Positions 16,354 through 25,407 of a stretch of DNA of 64,000 nucleotides are shown one piece after another (position 1 is the stretch's first letter; each line of letters starts with the position of its first letter). Location of the stretch: assembly GCA_041395505.1 (NCBI GenBank), contig JAWLAG010000001.1, positions 806,001 through 870,000 of the forward strand, given 5' to 3'. Made by a program: the position numbers and the translations under genes. The notes beneath the pieces are model-generated. The model ran no database searches. It saw nothing but the letters and a program-made list of their open reading frames with translations, and was not told where the DNA came from. The DNA comes from Steroidobacteraceae bacterium (GTDB taxonomy: Bacteria > Pseudomonadota > Gammaproteobacteria > Steroidobacterales > Steroidobacteraceae).

Positions 16354-17540
16354 CAGCAGTCATTCGCATGGCCGATCTCGAGTTGCGGGATCGGCGGGTG
16401 ATGATTCGCGAAGACCTGAACGTCCCGCTGCACGACGGCGCCGTGGCAAGCGATGCGCGCCTGCGCGCGGCACTACCGACCATCGAGTTGGCACTGCAGA
16501 AGGGCGCGAGTGTCATACTGCTGTCCCACCTTGGCCGGCCGAAGGAGGGCGAGGCCGACGCGAGCCTCTCACTCGCTCCCGTCGCGCGGCGACTCGGCGA
16601 GCTGCTCGGGCGCAAGGTGCCGCTCGTCGAGAACTGGCTGGATGGCGTCGCCTGCGGGCCGGGCGAAGTCGTGCTGTGCGAGAACGTGCGCTTCAATCGC
16701 GGCGAGAAGAAGAACGATCCTGCGCTCGCGCGCCGCATGGCCTCGTTGTGCGATGTGTTCGTGATGGATGCCTTCGGCACGGCGCATCGCGCTGAAGCGA
16801 GCACTCATGGTATCGCCGAATTTGCGCGCGTGGCCTGTGCCGGGCCCTTGCTGGTGGCCGAACTCGAGGCCCTCGACCGGGCGCTTGGAAATCCAGCGCG
16901 TCCGGTTGCTGCAATCGTTGCCGGCTCCAAGGTATCGACCAAGCTCACTGTGCTCGAGGCGCTGCTCGCCAAGGTCGACGAACTGATAGTTGGCGGCGGC
17001 ATCGCCAACACGTTTCTTGCCGCCGTTGGTCATCCGGTCGGCAAGTCGCTATACGAGCCCGACATGCTCGACGTCGCGCGCGGACTCCTCGACAGCGCGC
17101 GCAAGCGCGGCTCGAGGATTCCGCTGCCCACCGACGTGGTCGTCGGCCAGGAATTCGCGAGTACGGCCCATGCCGATATCCGCGCGGTCGGTCAGGTCGG
17201 CAACGATGAAATGATCCTCGACATCGGACCGGACACCGCCCAGCACTATGCCGAGCTGCTGCAGGACGTCGGCACGATCATCTGGAACGGTCCGGTCGGT
17301 GTATTCGAATTCGACCAGTTCGGCGAGGGAACCAGGGTGGTCGCGGAGGCGATCGCCCGCAGCAAGGCATTTTCGATCGCCGGCGGCGGCGACACGCTGG
17401 CGGCCATCGAAAAATATGGCGTCACCCACGGCTTGTCCTACATCTCGACGGGCGGCGGTGCCTTCCTCGAATTCGTCGAAGGCAAGACTTTGCCGGCGGT
17501 GGCGATGCTCGAGCAGCGCGCTGCGGCTGCCAGCACCTGA
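16350..17540 (+). CDS. pgk: Phosphoglycerate kinase
   Basis: Transfers phosphate from 1,3-bisphosphoglycerate to ADP. The 396 aa protein has the N-terminal signature RRVMIREDLNVPL, LLSHLGRPKEG, the catalytic-site ENVRFNRGE, the hinge region and the C-terminal nucleotide motif FSIAGGGDTLAAIEKYG with the GGGA tail. The start is taken as the GTG at 16350, four bases overlapping the gap stop (GTGA), because the VTAVIRMADL beginning matches the family; an internal ATG lies 6 codons on. Stop and pyk start overlap in TGATG. Confidence 0.96.
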   Translation: MTAVIRMADLELRDRRVMIREDLNVPLHDGAVASDARLRAALPTIELALQKGASVILLSHLGRPKEGEADASLSLAPVARRLGELLGRKVPLVENWLDGVACGPGEVVLCENVRFNRGEKKNDPALARRMASLCDVFVMDAFGTAHRAEASTHGIAEFARVACAGPLLVAELEALDRALGNPARPVAAIVAGSKVSTKLTVLEALLAKVDELIVGGGIANTFLAAVGHPVGKSLYEPDMLDVARGLLDSARKRGSRIPLPTDVVVGQEFASTAHADIRAVGQVGNDEMILDIGPDTAQHYAELLQDVGTIIWNGPVGVFEFDQFGEGTRVVAEAIARSKAFSIAGGGDTLAAIEKYGVTHGLSYISTGGGAFLEFVEGKTLPAVAMLEQRAAAAST

Positions 17541-18970
17541 TGCGTCGCCGCACGAAAATAGTCGCGACCCTTGGTCCAGCGACCGACAGCCTCGCGACGC
17601 TATGCGAGATGATCGAGGCGGGCATGAACGTCGCCCGGGTCAATTTCTCGCACGGCAAGCCCGAAGATCATCGTCAGCGTATCAAGCTGCTCAATGAGGC
17701 GGCACTACGCACCGGGCAATATGTCGGCATCCTGGGCGACCTGTCGGGCCCGAAGATCCGCATCGAGAGCTTCCGCGACGGATCGGTGCAACTGCATGAA
17801 GGCCAGCCGTTCGTTCTCGATATCGGTCTCGACCCCGCGAATGGCGATGCCGAACGGGTCGGCGTCGCCTACAAGGACCTCGCAACGGATGTCTGTGCCG
17901 GTGACGCCCTGTTGCTGTCCGACGGACAGATCGTGCTCGATGTCGTGCGCGTCGCGGCCGGCCAGATCCACACGACGGTACGCAACGGCGGCGAACTTGG
18001 CAGCCGCAAGGGACTCAATCGCCACGGCGGCGGCATTTCGGCGCCCGCGCTAACCGAAAAGGACATGGCCGATATCCGCTTCGCCGCGGAGCTCGGCGTC
18101 GACTACCTGGCGGTGTCCTTTGCGCGCAGCGCCGCCGATATCAAGCAGGCGCGGGATCTGCTTCTCGCGGCGCGCGGCCACGCCAGCATCGTGGCCAAGA
18201 TCGAGCGGCACGAGGCCGTGGAGAACCTGCCCTCGATCATCGCCGCGACCGATGCCGTCATGGTCGCGCGCGGCGATCTCGGCGTCGAAATGGGCTATGC
18301 GGAAATCACGGGACTGCAGAAGACGATCATCGAACAGACCCGCAACCGCAATCGCGTGGTGATAACGGCGACGCAGATGATGGAGTCGATGATCTCGAGC
18401 CCGGTGCCGACCCGCGCCGAGGTGAGCGATGTGGCCAATGCGGTCATGGACGGCACCGATGCCGTCATGCTCTCGGCCGAGACGGCAACCGGAAAGTATC
18501 CGGTCAAGGCAGTCGCGGCGATGGCCGAGGTGATCGCAGGTGCCGAGAAGTACCAACTGACACATTCGAGCTATCGTTCGCGGCGTGAAGGGCAGTTCAC
18601 TCGCAGCGACGAGGCGATCGCGGCGGCGGTCATGTACACGGCGAATCACCTCAAGGTCGCGGCGATTGTTGCATTGACGGAATCGGGTTCGACGCCGTTG
18701 TGGATGTCGCGCATCCGCTCGGACATCCCGATCTATGCCTTTACCCGTCACGAGGCCACGCGTCGGCGTGTTACCCTCTATCGCGGCGTTTATCCCGTGC
18801 CTTTCGATATTCCCGACGCCGATGCCCAGCAGCTCTATGCGTCGATCTTCGCCATGCTGCTGCAGCTCGAGCTGGTGCGGGAAAACGATCTGCTGATCCT
18901 CACCAAAGGCGAACTCACCGGAGTCACCGGAGGCACCAATTCAATGAAGATCCTTCGCGTAACGGCCTGA
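17540..18970 (+). CDS. pyk: Pyruvate kinase
   Basis: Final step of glycolysis, making pyruvate and ATP from phosphoenolpyruvate. The 476 aa protein starts with RRRTKIVATLGPA, has the substrate and K+ site around NVARVNFSHG, LGDLSGPKIR, the catalytic Lys in IVAKIERHEAVENL and the metal-binding ARGDLGVEMG. The C-terminal allosteric domain is present (SIYAFTRHEATRRRV-like region and GVTGGTNSMKI tail). Start overlaps the pgk stop by one base. With the reversible PPi-PFK upstream in the window, this is the irreversible exit of the pathway. Confidence 0.97.
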   Translation: MRRRTKIVATLGPATDSLATLCEMIEAGMNVARVNFSHGKPEDHRQRIKLLNEAALRTGQYVGILGDLSGPKIRIESFRDGSVQLHEGQPFVLDIGLDPANGDAERVGVAYKDLATDVCAGDALLLSDGQIVLDVVRVAAGQIHTTVRNGGELGSRKGLNRHGGGISAPALTEKDMADIRFAAELGVDYLAVSFARSAADIKQARDLLLAARGHASIVAKIERHEAVENLPSIIAATDAVMVARGDLGVEMGYAEITGLQKTIIEQTRNRNRVVITATQMMESMISSPVPTRAEVSDVANAVMDGTDAVMLSAETATGKYPVKAVAAMAEVIAGAEKYQLTHSSYRSRREGQFTRSDEAIAAAVMYTANHLKVAAIVALTESGSTPLWMSRIRSDIPIYAFTRHEATRRRVTLYRGVYPVPFDIPDADAQQLYASIFAMLLQLELVRENDLLILTKGELTGVTGGTNSMKILRVTA

Positions 18971-18975
18971 AGATC

Positions 18976-19827
18976 ATGACCATGCAGAAATTCAACGGTA
19001 GCGAGCGATACGTTGCAACGCCCGATTTGACCATGGCAGTCAATGCGGCGGCCACGCTTGGCAGGCCGCTGCTGGTCAAGGGCGAGCCGGGCACAGGCAA
19101 GACCCAGCTGGCCGAGGAAGTGGCTCGCGAACTCGGTTTCCCGCTGTTCGAGTGGCACGTCAAGTCGACCAGCAAGGCCCAGCACGGGCTTTACGAATAC
19201 GACGCAGTATCGCGCCTGCGCGATTCGCAGCTCGGCGATCCGCGCGTCGCCCAGATCGGCAATTACATCGTCAAGGGCAAGCTGTGGGAGGCCTTCGAGT
19301 CGGCGACGCAACCGGTGCTGCTGATCGATGAGATCGACAAGGCGGACATAGAATTTCCGAACGATCTGCTCCGGGAGCTCGATCGCATGGAATTCTATGT
19401 CTATGAGACTCGCGAACTCATCAAGGCGCATCATCGCCCGATCATCATCATCACCAGCAACAACGAGAAAGAACTGCCCGACGCGTTCCTGCGCCGCTGT
19501 TTTTTTCACTACATCCGTTTCCCGGATCCACAGACCATGACGCGCATCGTCGACGTGCACTTTCCGAAATTGAAGAAAGAGCTGCTTGCCGAAGCCTTGC
19601 AGGCCTTCTTCAGGGTGCGCGAAACGCCTGGTCTCAAGAAGAAGCCATCGACATCCGAACTGCTCGACTGGATCAAGCTGCTGCTTGCCGAGGACATCGC
19701 GCCGGAGGCGCTGCGCAGTGACGACGCCAAGTCCTTCGTGCCGCCCCTGTATGGCGCGTTGCTGAAGAACGAGCAGGACGTGCATCTGTTCGAGCAGATC
19801 GTGTTCCTGCATCGTCGTGCTCGTTGA
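18976..19827 (+). CDS. MoxR-family AAA+ ATPase
   Basis: A 283 aa chaperone-like AAA+ ATPase. Walker A GEPGTGKT lies at 36-43, Walker B VLLIDEID at 114-121, sensor-1 Asn in IITSNNEKELP and the arginine finger region ALRRCFFHYIRF follow. MoxR proteins work with VWA-domain partners to insert metals or mature enzyme complexes; the next gene encodes such a partner and overlaps by 11 bases. The gene starts 6 bases after pyk, so it may be transcribed with the glycolytic genes. The client is unknown; no cox or dehydrogenase subunits are adjacent. Confidence 0.92.
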   Translation: MTMQKFNGSERYVATPDLTMAVNAAATLGRPLLVKGEPGTGKTQLAEEVARELGFPLFEWHVKSTSKAQHGLYEYDAVSRLRDSQLGDPRVAQIGNYIVKGKLWEAFESATQPVLLIDEIDKADIEFPNDLLRELDRMEFYVYETRELIKAHHRPIIIITSNNEKELPDAFLRRCFFHYIRFPDPQTMTRIVDVHFPKLKKELLAEALQAFFRVRETPGLKKKPSTSELLDWIKLLLAEDIAPEALRSDDAKSFVPPLYGALLKNEQDVHLFEQIVFLHRRAR

Positions 19828-21013
19828 GTTCTTCTTCGGTCTGCGTGCTGCCGCCCTGCCGGTCAGCATCACCGAATTCCTGACCTTGCTGGGCGCGCTC
19901 GAAGCGCGGCTCGCATTCATGTCGCCGGAGGATTTCTACCACCTGGCGCGCCTGTGCCTGGTCAAGGACGAGCGGCACTTCGACCGCTTCGACCGTGTCT
20001 TCGCCGAGTATTTCGCGGGCGCCGAACGACGCTTCGAAGTGCTGGTTCGTGACCTGCCTGCCGACTGGCTGAAGGCGCTTGCCGAACGCAATCTCACTGA
20101 CGCCGAAAAGAGCCAGGTCGAATCCCTCGGCGGTTGGGAGAAGCTTCTTGAGACCCTGCGGGAAAGACTCGCCGAACAAAAGGAGCGGCATGCGGGCGGC
20201 AGCAAGTGGATCGGCACTTCGGGCACGTCGCCTTTCGGTGCCTATGGCTACAATCCCGAGGGCGTGCGCATTGGTCAGCAGGCCTCGCGCCATCGACGTG
20301 CGGTCAAGGTCTGGGACCGACGGGAGTATCGCAACTTCGACGATTCGATCGAACTTGGCACGCGCAATTTCAAGATGGCGTTGCGACGCCTGCGTCGTTT
20401 CGCGCGCGAAGGATCGGAGCTCGAGCTCGATTTGCCCGGGACGATAGGCGCCACGGCCAGGAATGCCGGGCTGCTCGACCTGCAACTCGTGCCGGAGCGG
20501 CGCAATGCCGCGCGACTGCTGCTCCTGCTGGACGTCGGTGGTTCGATGGACGATCACATACGTGTGACGGAAGAACTGTTCTCGGCGGCGCGCAGCGAAT
20601 TCAAATACCTTGAATATTTCTATTTCCACAACTGCGTCTACGACTATCTCTGGCGCGACAATCGGCGCCGCCACAGCGAACACATTCCCACCCTCGATGT
20701 GATACGCCGCTATGGGCGCGAATATCGCGTCATCGTCGTCGGCGACGCGACCATGAGTCCGTACGAGATTTCACAGCCCGGTGGCAGCGTGGAGTACTGG
20801 AACAAGGAATCGGGCGCCGTGTGGATGGAACGCCTGACTGCGCATTTTTCCCGCCTCGCCTGGCTCAATCCCGAGCCGCAGGAGCGTTGGCAGCACACAC
20901 CCTCGCTACGAATGATGTCGCAGCTGGTGGGCGAGCGGATGTTTCCGTTGACGCTTGCCGGCCTCGATCAGGCGATTCGCGCGCTGCGTCAGCGCGCGCC
21001 GCTGCCGGCCTGA
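19817..21013 (+). CDS. VWA-domain protein, CoxE-like
   Basis: A 398 aa protein with a C-terminal von Willebrand factor A fold, the usual partner of the preceding MoxR ATPase. The N-terminal ~130 residues are helical; a glycine-rich linker follows (about 127-160). The metal-ion site begins LLLLDVGGSMDDH at 235-247, so the MIDAS reads DxGxS (D239, G241, S243) in place of DxSxS, a variant I recall from CoxE-like proteins. The downstream VVVGDATMSPYE segment supplies the second metal loop. GTG start at 19817 overlaps the end of the ATPase gene. The substrate complex is unknown. Confidence 0.9.
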   Translation: MLVEFFFGLRAAALPVSITEFLTLLGALEARLAFMSPEDFYHLARLCLVKDERHFDRFDRVFAEYFAGAERRFEVLVRDLPADWLKALAERNLTDAEKSQVESLGGWEKLLETLRERLAEQKERHAGGSKWIGTSGTSPFGAYGYNPEGVRIGQQASRHRRAVKVWDRREYRNFDDSIELGTRNFKMALRRLRRFAREGSELELDLPGTIGATARNAGLLDLQLVPERRNAARLLLLLDVGGSMDDHIRVTEELFSAARSEFKYLEYFYFHNCVYDYLWRDNRRRHSEHIPTLDVIRRYGREYRVIVVGDATMSPYEISQPGGSVEYWNKESGAVWMERLTAHFSRLAWLNPEPQERWQHTPSLRMMSQLVGERMFPLTLAGLDQAIRALRQRAPLPA

Positions 21014-21026
21014 GCGCGTCGCGTCG

Positions 21027-21569
21027 CTACATTGCCTGGTGTTGCTTCTGCAGCGCCGCGAGATCAGCGAGTAGCTCGCGCGCGTGGCTCTTGGGGTCGA
21101 CTTTCGCGTAATGCCTGGCGATGCGCCCCTCGGGATCGATAATGAACGTTTCGCGGCGCGCGAGCTCCATGACCCCCAGGGCGCGATATAGCACGCCGTA
21201 GCTTGCCGCGACCTTCTTGGCGGAGTCGGCCAGCAACGGGAACGGCAGACTGTGCTCGGTGGAGAAGGACTTGTGGGAATCGACGTCATCGACGCTGATG
21301 CCGAGCACCGTGGCGCCGGCCTTGCGAAACGCGAAGATGTTGTCGCGAAACTCGCAGGCCTCGGTGGTGCAACCGGGGGTCGCATCCTTGGGATAGAAAT
21401 AAAGCACGACCCAGCTGCCTCGCTTCGAAGCCAGGCTGATGCTCTCGCCGTGCTGGTCGGGCAGGGTGAATTCAGGCGCCATGGATCCGACCGGCGGCGC
21501 GCCAGCCGAGACGGCGCCGGCACAGCACAACAGGAGCACGGCTGCACAGCCGGACCAGGTCTTATTCAT
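21027..21569 (-). CDS. Exported peroxiredoxin, Bcp/PrxQ type
   Basis: A thiol peroxidase of the bacterioferritin-comigratory (PrxQ) class, 180 aa. The catalytic segment is FYPKDATPGCTTEACEFRD, with the peroxidatic Cys67 and the resolving Cys72 five residues on, the atypical 2-Cys arrangement. Unlike typical cytoplasmic Bcp it begins with a signal peptide: MNKTW, a hydrophobic stretch with VLLLCCAGAV, and a likely cleavage site after SA at about 22. GGAG lies 6 bases before the ATG at 21569. It is convergent with the VWA gene and divergent from the patatin gene. Confidence 0.92.
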   Translation of the reverse strand: MNKTWSGCAAVLLLCCAGAVSAGAPPVGSMAPEFTLPDQHGESISLASKRGSWVVLYFYPKDATPGCTTEACEFRDNIFAFRKAGATVLGISVDDVDSHKSFSTEHSLPFPLLADSAKKVAASYGVLYRALGVMELARRETFIIDPEGRIARHYAKVDPKSHARELLADLAALQKQHQAM

Positions 21570-21681
21570 GTTGAACTCCAGCACTGGGGTACCATTGCCA
21601 CGATGACGATCTTAGCAGTCACTGCTGGTGCGGTCGCCTCCCGAGTCGGTGCGATCGCGCCAGTCGCCGGAAACATGTTGC

Positions 21682-22887
21682 TTGGCCACGACTGATGCAA
21701 CGAGCGGGCCGCAGGGACCGCGGGTAGGGCTGCTGCTGACGGGCGGTGGCGCCCGTGCCGCCTATCAGGTCGGGGTATTGAAGGCGCTGCGTCGCATCCT
21801 GCCCGAGCAGCCGAATCCGTTTCCGATCATCGTGGGCACTTCAGCGGGCGCGGTCGCCGCCTGTGTGCTTGCGAGTGAGGCGCGCCGCTGGCGTCGCGGC
21901 GTCGCCGGGCTCGAGCGCGTGTGGGGCAATTTCAGGGTGCAGCAGGTCATTCGGGCGGATGCGGTGACCATGTTGCGCAGCGGGCTGCATTGGCTGCTGT
22001 CATTGATCTCGGGAGGCTACCTGCTGGCGCCGCCGCGTTCGCTGTTCGACAACAGTCCGTTGCGCGAGCTCCTGCAGTGGAGTGTCGACTGGGACGCGAT
22101 CCGCAGCAATGTCGGCGACGGTCGATTGCATGCACTCGCCCTTTGCTCGACGAGTTACCGCGACGGCCGCTCGGTGGCATATTTCACCGGTGCGCCGCAG
22201 ATCGAGGATTGGTCGCGTGCGCAGCGCATCGGGCGCCGTACGGAACTTGACCTCGACTACCTGATGGCAAGCACGGCGATTCCGTTTCTTTTTCCGGGCG
22301 TGGCCATCAACCAGGAATTCTTCGGCGACGGTGCCATGCGCCAGTCCTCGCCATTGAGTCCCGCAATCCATCTGGGCGCGGACCGCTTGTTGATCCTCGG
22401 CGTTCGGGCGGTCGCGGCGGCCGGCACCGGCATGATGCTCGAGTCGCAGGCGGCACCGACACCCGGCCAGTTGTTCGGTTTCATGCTCGATACGTTGTTT
22501 ACTGATCAGGTGCACGCCGATATCGAGCAGCTCGAGCGCGTCAATCGCCTGCTGCGCGCAAGCGACAAGACCCAAAGCGCCGTGCGACCGGTCGAGAGTC
22601 TCGCTATCGCGCCGAGTGTCGATCCGCGCGAAATTGCCGCCCGACATATCGGCAGCCTGCCGCGCAGCCTCCGTTCGCTCCTGTCGGTCATCGGCGCTCG
22701 TGGCCGGGCAGGCAATCTGCTCGCGAGCTATTTGTTGTTCGAGTCGACCTATACACGAGAACTGATCGACCTGGGTTATCGCGACGCCATGCGCTCGCGC
22801 GATGAACTGTACTGCTTCATCACCGGGCGACCGCCCGAATGTGCCGGCACCGGTCGGCGAATGGCGTCCGGCCTGCGCCGGGCGTAG
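21682..22887 (+). CDS. Patatin-like phospholipase
   Basis: A predicted serine lipid acyl hydrolase of about 401 aa. The oxyanion loop is LTGGGARAAYQ (19-29), the nucleophile elbow is GTSAG (Ser54) and the dyad Asp216 lies in FFGDGAMRQ, so the catalytic pair is intact. A C-terminal region of about 180 residues follows with an Arg-rich tail; no signal peptide or beta-barrel domain is seen. The start is uncertain: the frame is open from a GTG at 21628, but the TTG at 21682 gives the N terminus usual for this family. Physiological substrate unknown. Confidence 0.88.
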   Translation: MATTDATSGPQGPRVGLLLTGGGARAAYQVGVLKALRRILPEQPNPFPIIVGTSAGAVAACVLASEARRWRRGVAGLERVWGNFRVQQVIRADAVTMLRSGLHWLLSLISGGYLLAPPRSLFDNSPLRELLQWSVDWDAIRSNVGDGRLHALALCSTSYRDGRSVAYFTGAPQIEDWSRAQRIGRRTELDLDYLMASTAIPFLFPGVAINQEFFGDGAMRQSSPLSPAIHLGADRLLILGVRAVAAAGTGMMLESQAAPTPGQLFGFMLDTLFTDQVHADIEQLERVNRLLRASDKTQSAVRPVESLAIAPSVDPREIAARHIGSLPRSLRSLLSVIGARGRAGNLLASYLLFESTYTRELIDLGYRDAMRSRDELYCFITGRPPECAGTGRRMASGLRRA

Positions 22888-22956
22888 GATTGCCCGCAGG
22901 TCTTCGAACTGGGCGCGCCGTGCTTCGGTTCGATTGGTTTCAAAGGGAGTATTGCC

Positions 22957-23901
22957 ATGCAAGGCTATTGTCGGTTGCCGCTCGTCGCGGCGTTGTTCCT
23001 GGCTGGCACACCTTTGTGGGCCGAAAGCGATGCCGTCGAAACGGAACCCGCCGGATCTGCCGAGGCAGCGGAATCTGCCGGGTCGCCAAGCCCAGCCTGG
23101 GCGGCGGTGCAGCGCGCCATGCAGCCTGGACCGACGCGAATCACCCTGCGCGACCAGGCGCAACTCGAAATGCCGGGCGGCTATGCCTGGGTGCCGCGCG
23201 AAGAGGCGAGCCAACTGATGCGCGAGTCCGGCAATACCCCGGATGAGCGTCTCTACGGCATGGTCCTGCCCCTCGGCGAGGACGAGAACTGGTGGGTCAC
23301 GGTCGAATTCGAGGACGCAGGCTATATCAAGGACGACGATGCGCGCGACTGGGATGCGGACGAACTCCTGCAGAGCCTCAAGGACGGCACCGAGTCGGCC
23401 AATGAGTACCGCGAGAGTGTGGGCGCGAGCGCGATCCAGGTGACGCGCTGGATCCAGTCGCCGCAGTATGACGCGACCAGTCACAAACTGGTGTGGTCGG
23501 CGGAGGCCGTGCTCAAGAAAGGCGAGGACCCCGATCCGACCATCAATTTCAATACCTATGTCCTTGGTCGCGATGGCTATCTATCGATGAATCTCATCAC
23601 GAGTGCGAGTCAGGTCGATTCCGACAAGCGGGCTGCGCGGCGGCTCCTCGATGGATTGGAATTCATTCCCGGCAAGCGCTATGCCGATTTCGATCCGAAG
23701 ACCGACAAGGTTGCGGCCTATGGCCTCGCGGCGCTGGTGGCAGGCGCGGCGGCCAAGAAGCTCGGTCTGCTCGCGGTCATTGCGGCATTCTTCGCGAAAT
23801 TCTTCAAGCTGATCCTGGTCGGCCTGGCCGTAGCAGGCGGCTGGATCACCCGTATTTTCAAGGGCCGCAAGGCAGATGCAGCGGATTCCGGGCAGTCATG
23901 A
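22957..23901 (+). CDS. DUF2167-family membrane protein
   Basis: A 314 aa exported protein of the DUF2167 family. It opens with a signal peptide (LPLVAALFLAGTPLWA), then an acidic, Ala-rich linker, then the family domain with LPGGYAWVP-like (here MPGGYAWVP), WWVTVEFEDAGYIKDDDA and LDGLEFIPGKRYADFD. The C-terminal part has two hydrophobic helices (about 250-300) and a short basic tail. AAAGGGAG precedes the ATG by about 8 bases. Family function is not known; it is probably anchored in the inner membrane with the main domain outside the cytoplasm. Confidence 0.88.
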   Translation: MQGYCRLPLVAALFLAGTPLWAESDAVETEPAGSAEAAESAGSPSPAWAAVQRAMQPGPTRITLRDQAQLEMPGGYAWVPREEASQLMRESGNTPDERLYGMVLPLGEDENWWVTVEFEDAGYIKDDDARDWDADELLQSLKDGTESANEYRESVGASAIQVTRWIQSPQYDATSHKLVWSAEAVLKKGEDPDPTINFNTYVLGRDGYLSMNLITSASQVDSDKRAARRLLDGLEFIPGKRYADFDPKTDKVAAYGLAALVAGAAAKKLGLLAVIAAFFAKFFKLILVGLAVAGGWITRIFKGRKADAADSGQS

Positions 23902-23933
23902 CGGCAACGAGGTGAGCGCGGCGAGCGCCACGC

Positions 23934-25289
23934 TCAGGTAAGGAACAGTGTGCCGAGCCCTAGCAGGGTCGCAAAGCCGATGCAGTCGGTGAAGGTGGTG
24001 AGTATCACGCCCGCGGACAATGCCGGGTCGATGCGCAGGCGGCGCAGGGCGAGCGGTACCAGGACACCGACGGCCGCCGCCGCCAGGAGGTTCGCCAGCA
24101 TCGATGCGCCGATGATCAGCGCAATGGTCCACCGGCCGAACCAGGCCGCGGTAATGAATCCGACCACGATCGCCCAGATTACGCCGTTCAATCCACCGAC
24201 AGCGATTTCCTTGAACAGGAGCCAGCGCGCGTTCGCCCACTGCACCTGACCGAGCGCAAGGCCACGGATGATCAGCGTGACGGTTTGTGTGCCGGCGATG
24301 CCGCCCATGCTGGCCACGATGGGCATCAGTGCGGCAAGTGCCGCGACTTTCTCGATGGTTCCTTCGAAGCGTCGCACGACGAGTGCCGCTATCAATGCCG
24401 TGATCAGGTTGATGCCGAGCCACAGCAGGCGTCGCCGGGCGGACGGCAGGATGCCGGCAAAGACGTCTTCTTCGTCCGATAGTCCCGCCATCGACAGGAC
24501 CGAGTGCTCCGCTTCCTCGCGGATCACGTCCACGACATCATCGACCGTCACGCGCCCGAGCAGCTTGCCATCGGCCGATACCACTGCGGCGGATACCAGG
24601 TCGCGGTCCTGGAAGAGTTGCGCTACATCGTGCGCCGAGGTTGCCGGATCGATTCGCGGCGCATCGCTGTCGATGGTATCGGCAACCAGTCGGTCCTCGT
24701 CTTCGATCAGGATGCTGGTAAGCGCCAGGGTGCCGAGGTAGCGGTCATTGCGATCGACGACGAACAGGCTGTCGGTGCGCTCCGGCAGATCCTTGCGCAT
24801 GCGCAGATAACGCTGCACGACTTCGATCGTGACATCCGGCCGCACACTGATCGTATCGGTGTTCATCAGGCCGCCGGCCGTGTCCTCGTCGAAGGCAAGT
24901 ACTGCGCGCAGGCGCTCGCGATCGCGGCGATCCATGGCGGTGAGCAATTGCCGGTTGACGGCCTCCGGGAGGTCTGCGACCAGGTCGGCCAGATCGTCGA
25001 CCTCGAGCCCTTCGGTGGCGGCGATGAGTTCTTCGGCTTCCATGCTCGCGATCAGCTTGGCGCGGATCGGTTCGCTCAGCTCGACGAGGACATCACCTTC
25101 GATTTCGGCATCGACGAACTCCCAGACGACATCGCGCTGCGTCGGCGGGAGCGACTCGATGAGCGAGGCGATTTCCGCCGGATGCATCGAGTTCAGCATG
25201 CGATGGGCGGCTCGCAGCGTGCCCTGGTCGAGCGCCGCGAGCAGCGCCGCCAGGCGGCCTTCTTTCGCCGATTTTGCAGCTTCGTTCAT
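23934..25289 (-). CDS. mgtE: Magnesium transporter MgtE
   Basis: A Mg2+ channel/transporter of about 451 aa. It shows the acidic N domain (HPAEIASLIESLP and following repeats, about 1-130), a CBS pair (about 130-260, with DTAGGLMNTD and SDGKLLGRVTVDD-like stretches) and five C-terminal membrane helices containing MGGIAGTQ and TTFTDCIGF, the pore-lining sequence. The ATG at 25289 fits the family start, although the frame is open to 25478. It follows rapZ with a 118-base gap that contains a possible promoter, so it may be transcribed separately. Confidence 0.94.
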   Translation of the reverse strand: MNEAAKSAKEGRLAALLAALDQGTLRAAHRMLNSMHPAEIASLIESLPPTQRDVVWEFVDAEIEGDVLVELSEPIRAKLIASMEAEELIAATEGLEVDDLADLVADLPEAVNRQLLTAMDRRDRERLRAVLAFDEDTAGGLMNTDTISVRPDVTIEVVQRYLRMRKDLPERTDSLFVVDRNDRYLGTLALTSILIEDEDRLVADTIDSDAPRIDPATSAHDVAQLFQDRDLVSAAVVSADGKLLGRVTVDDVVDVIREEAEHSVLSMAGLSDEEDVFAGILPSARRRLLWLGINLITALIAALVVRRFEGTIEKVAALAALMPIVASMGGIAGTQTVTLIIRGLALGQVQWANARWLLFKEIAVGGLNGVIWAIVVGFITAAWFGRWTIALIIGASMLANLLAAAAVGVLVPLALRRLRIDPALSAGVILTTFTDCIGFATLLGLGTLFLT

Positions 25290-25407
25290 GGGGAGGACCG
25301 TTGCCAAGTGGCGCTGCCCACCATGATCTACCCGCCGATCGGCAAACAGCACTCGAATGGGCGCCGAGTGTAGCCGCAGCGCGCTTGCGGGGAAAGTTGG
25401 CGGGAGC

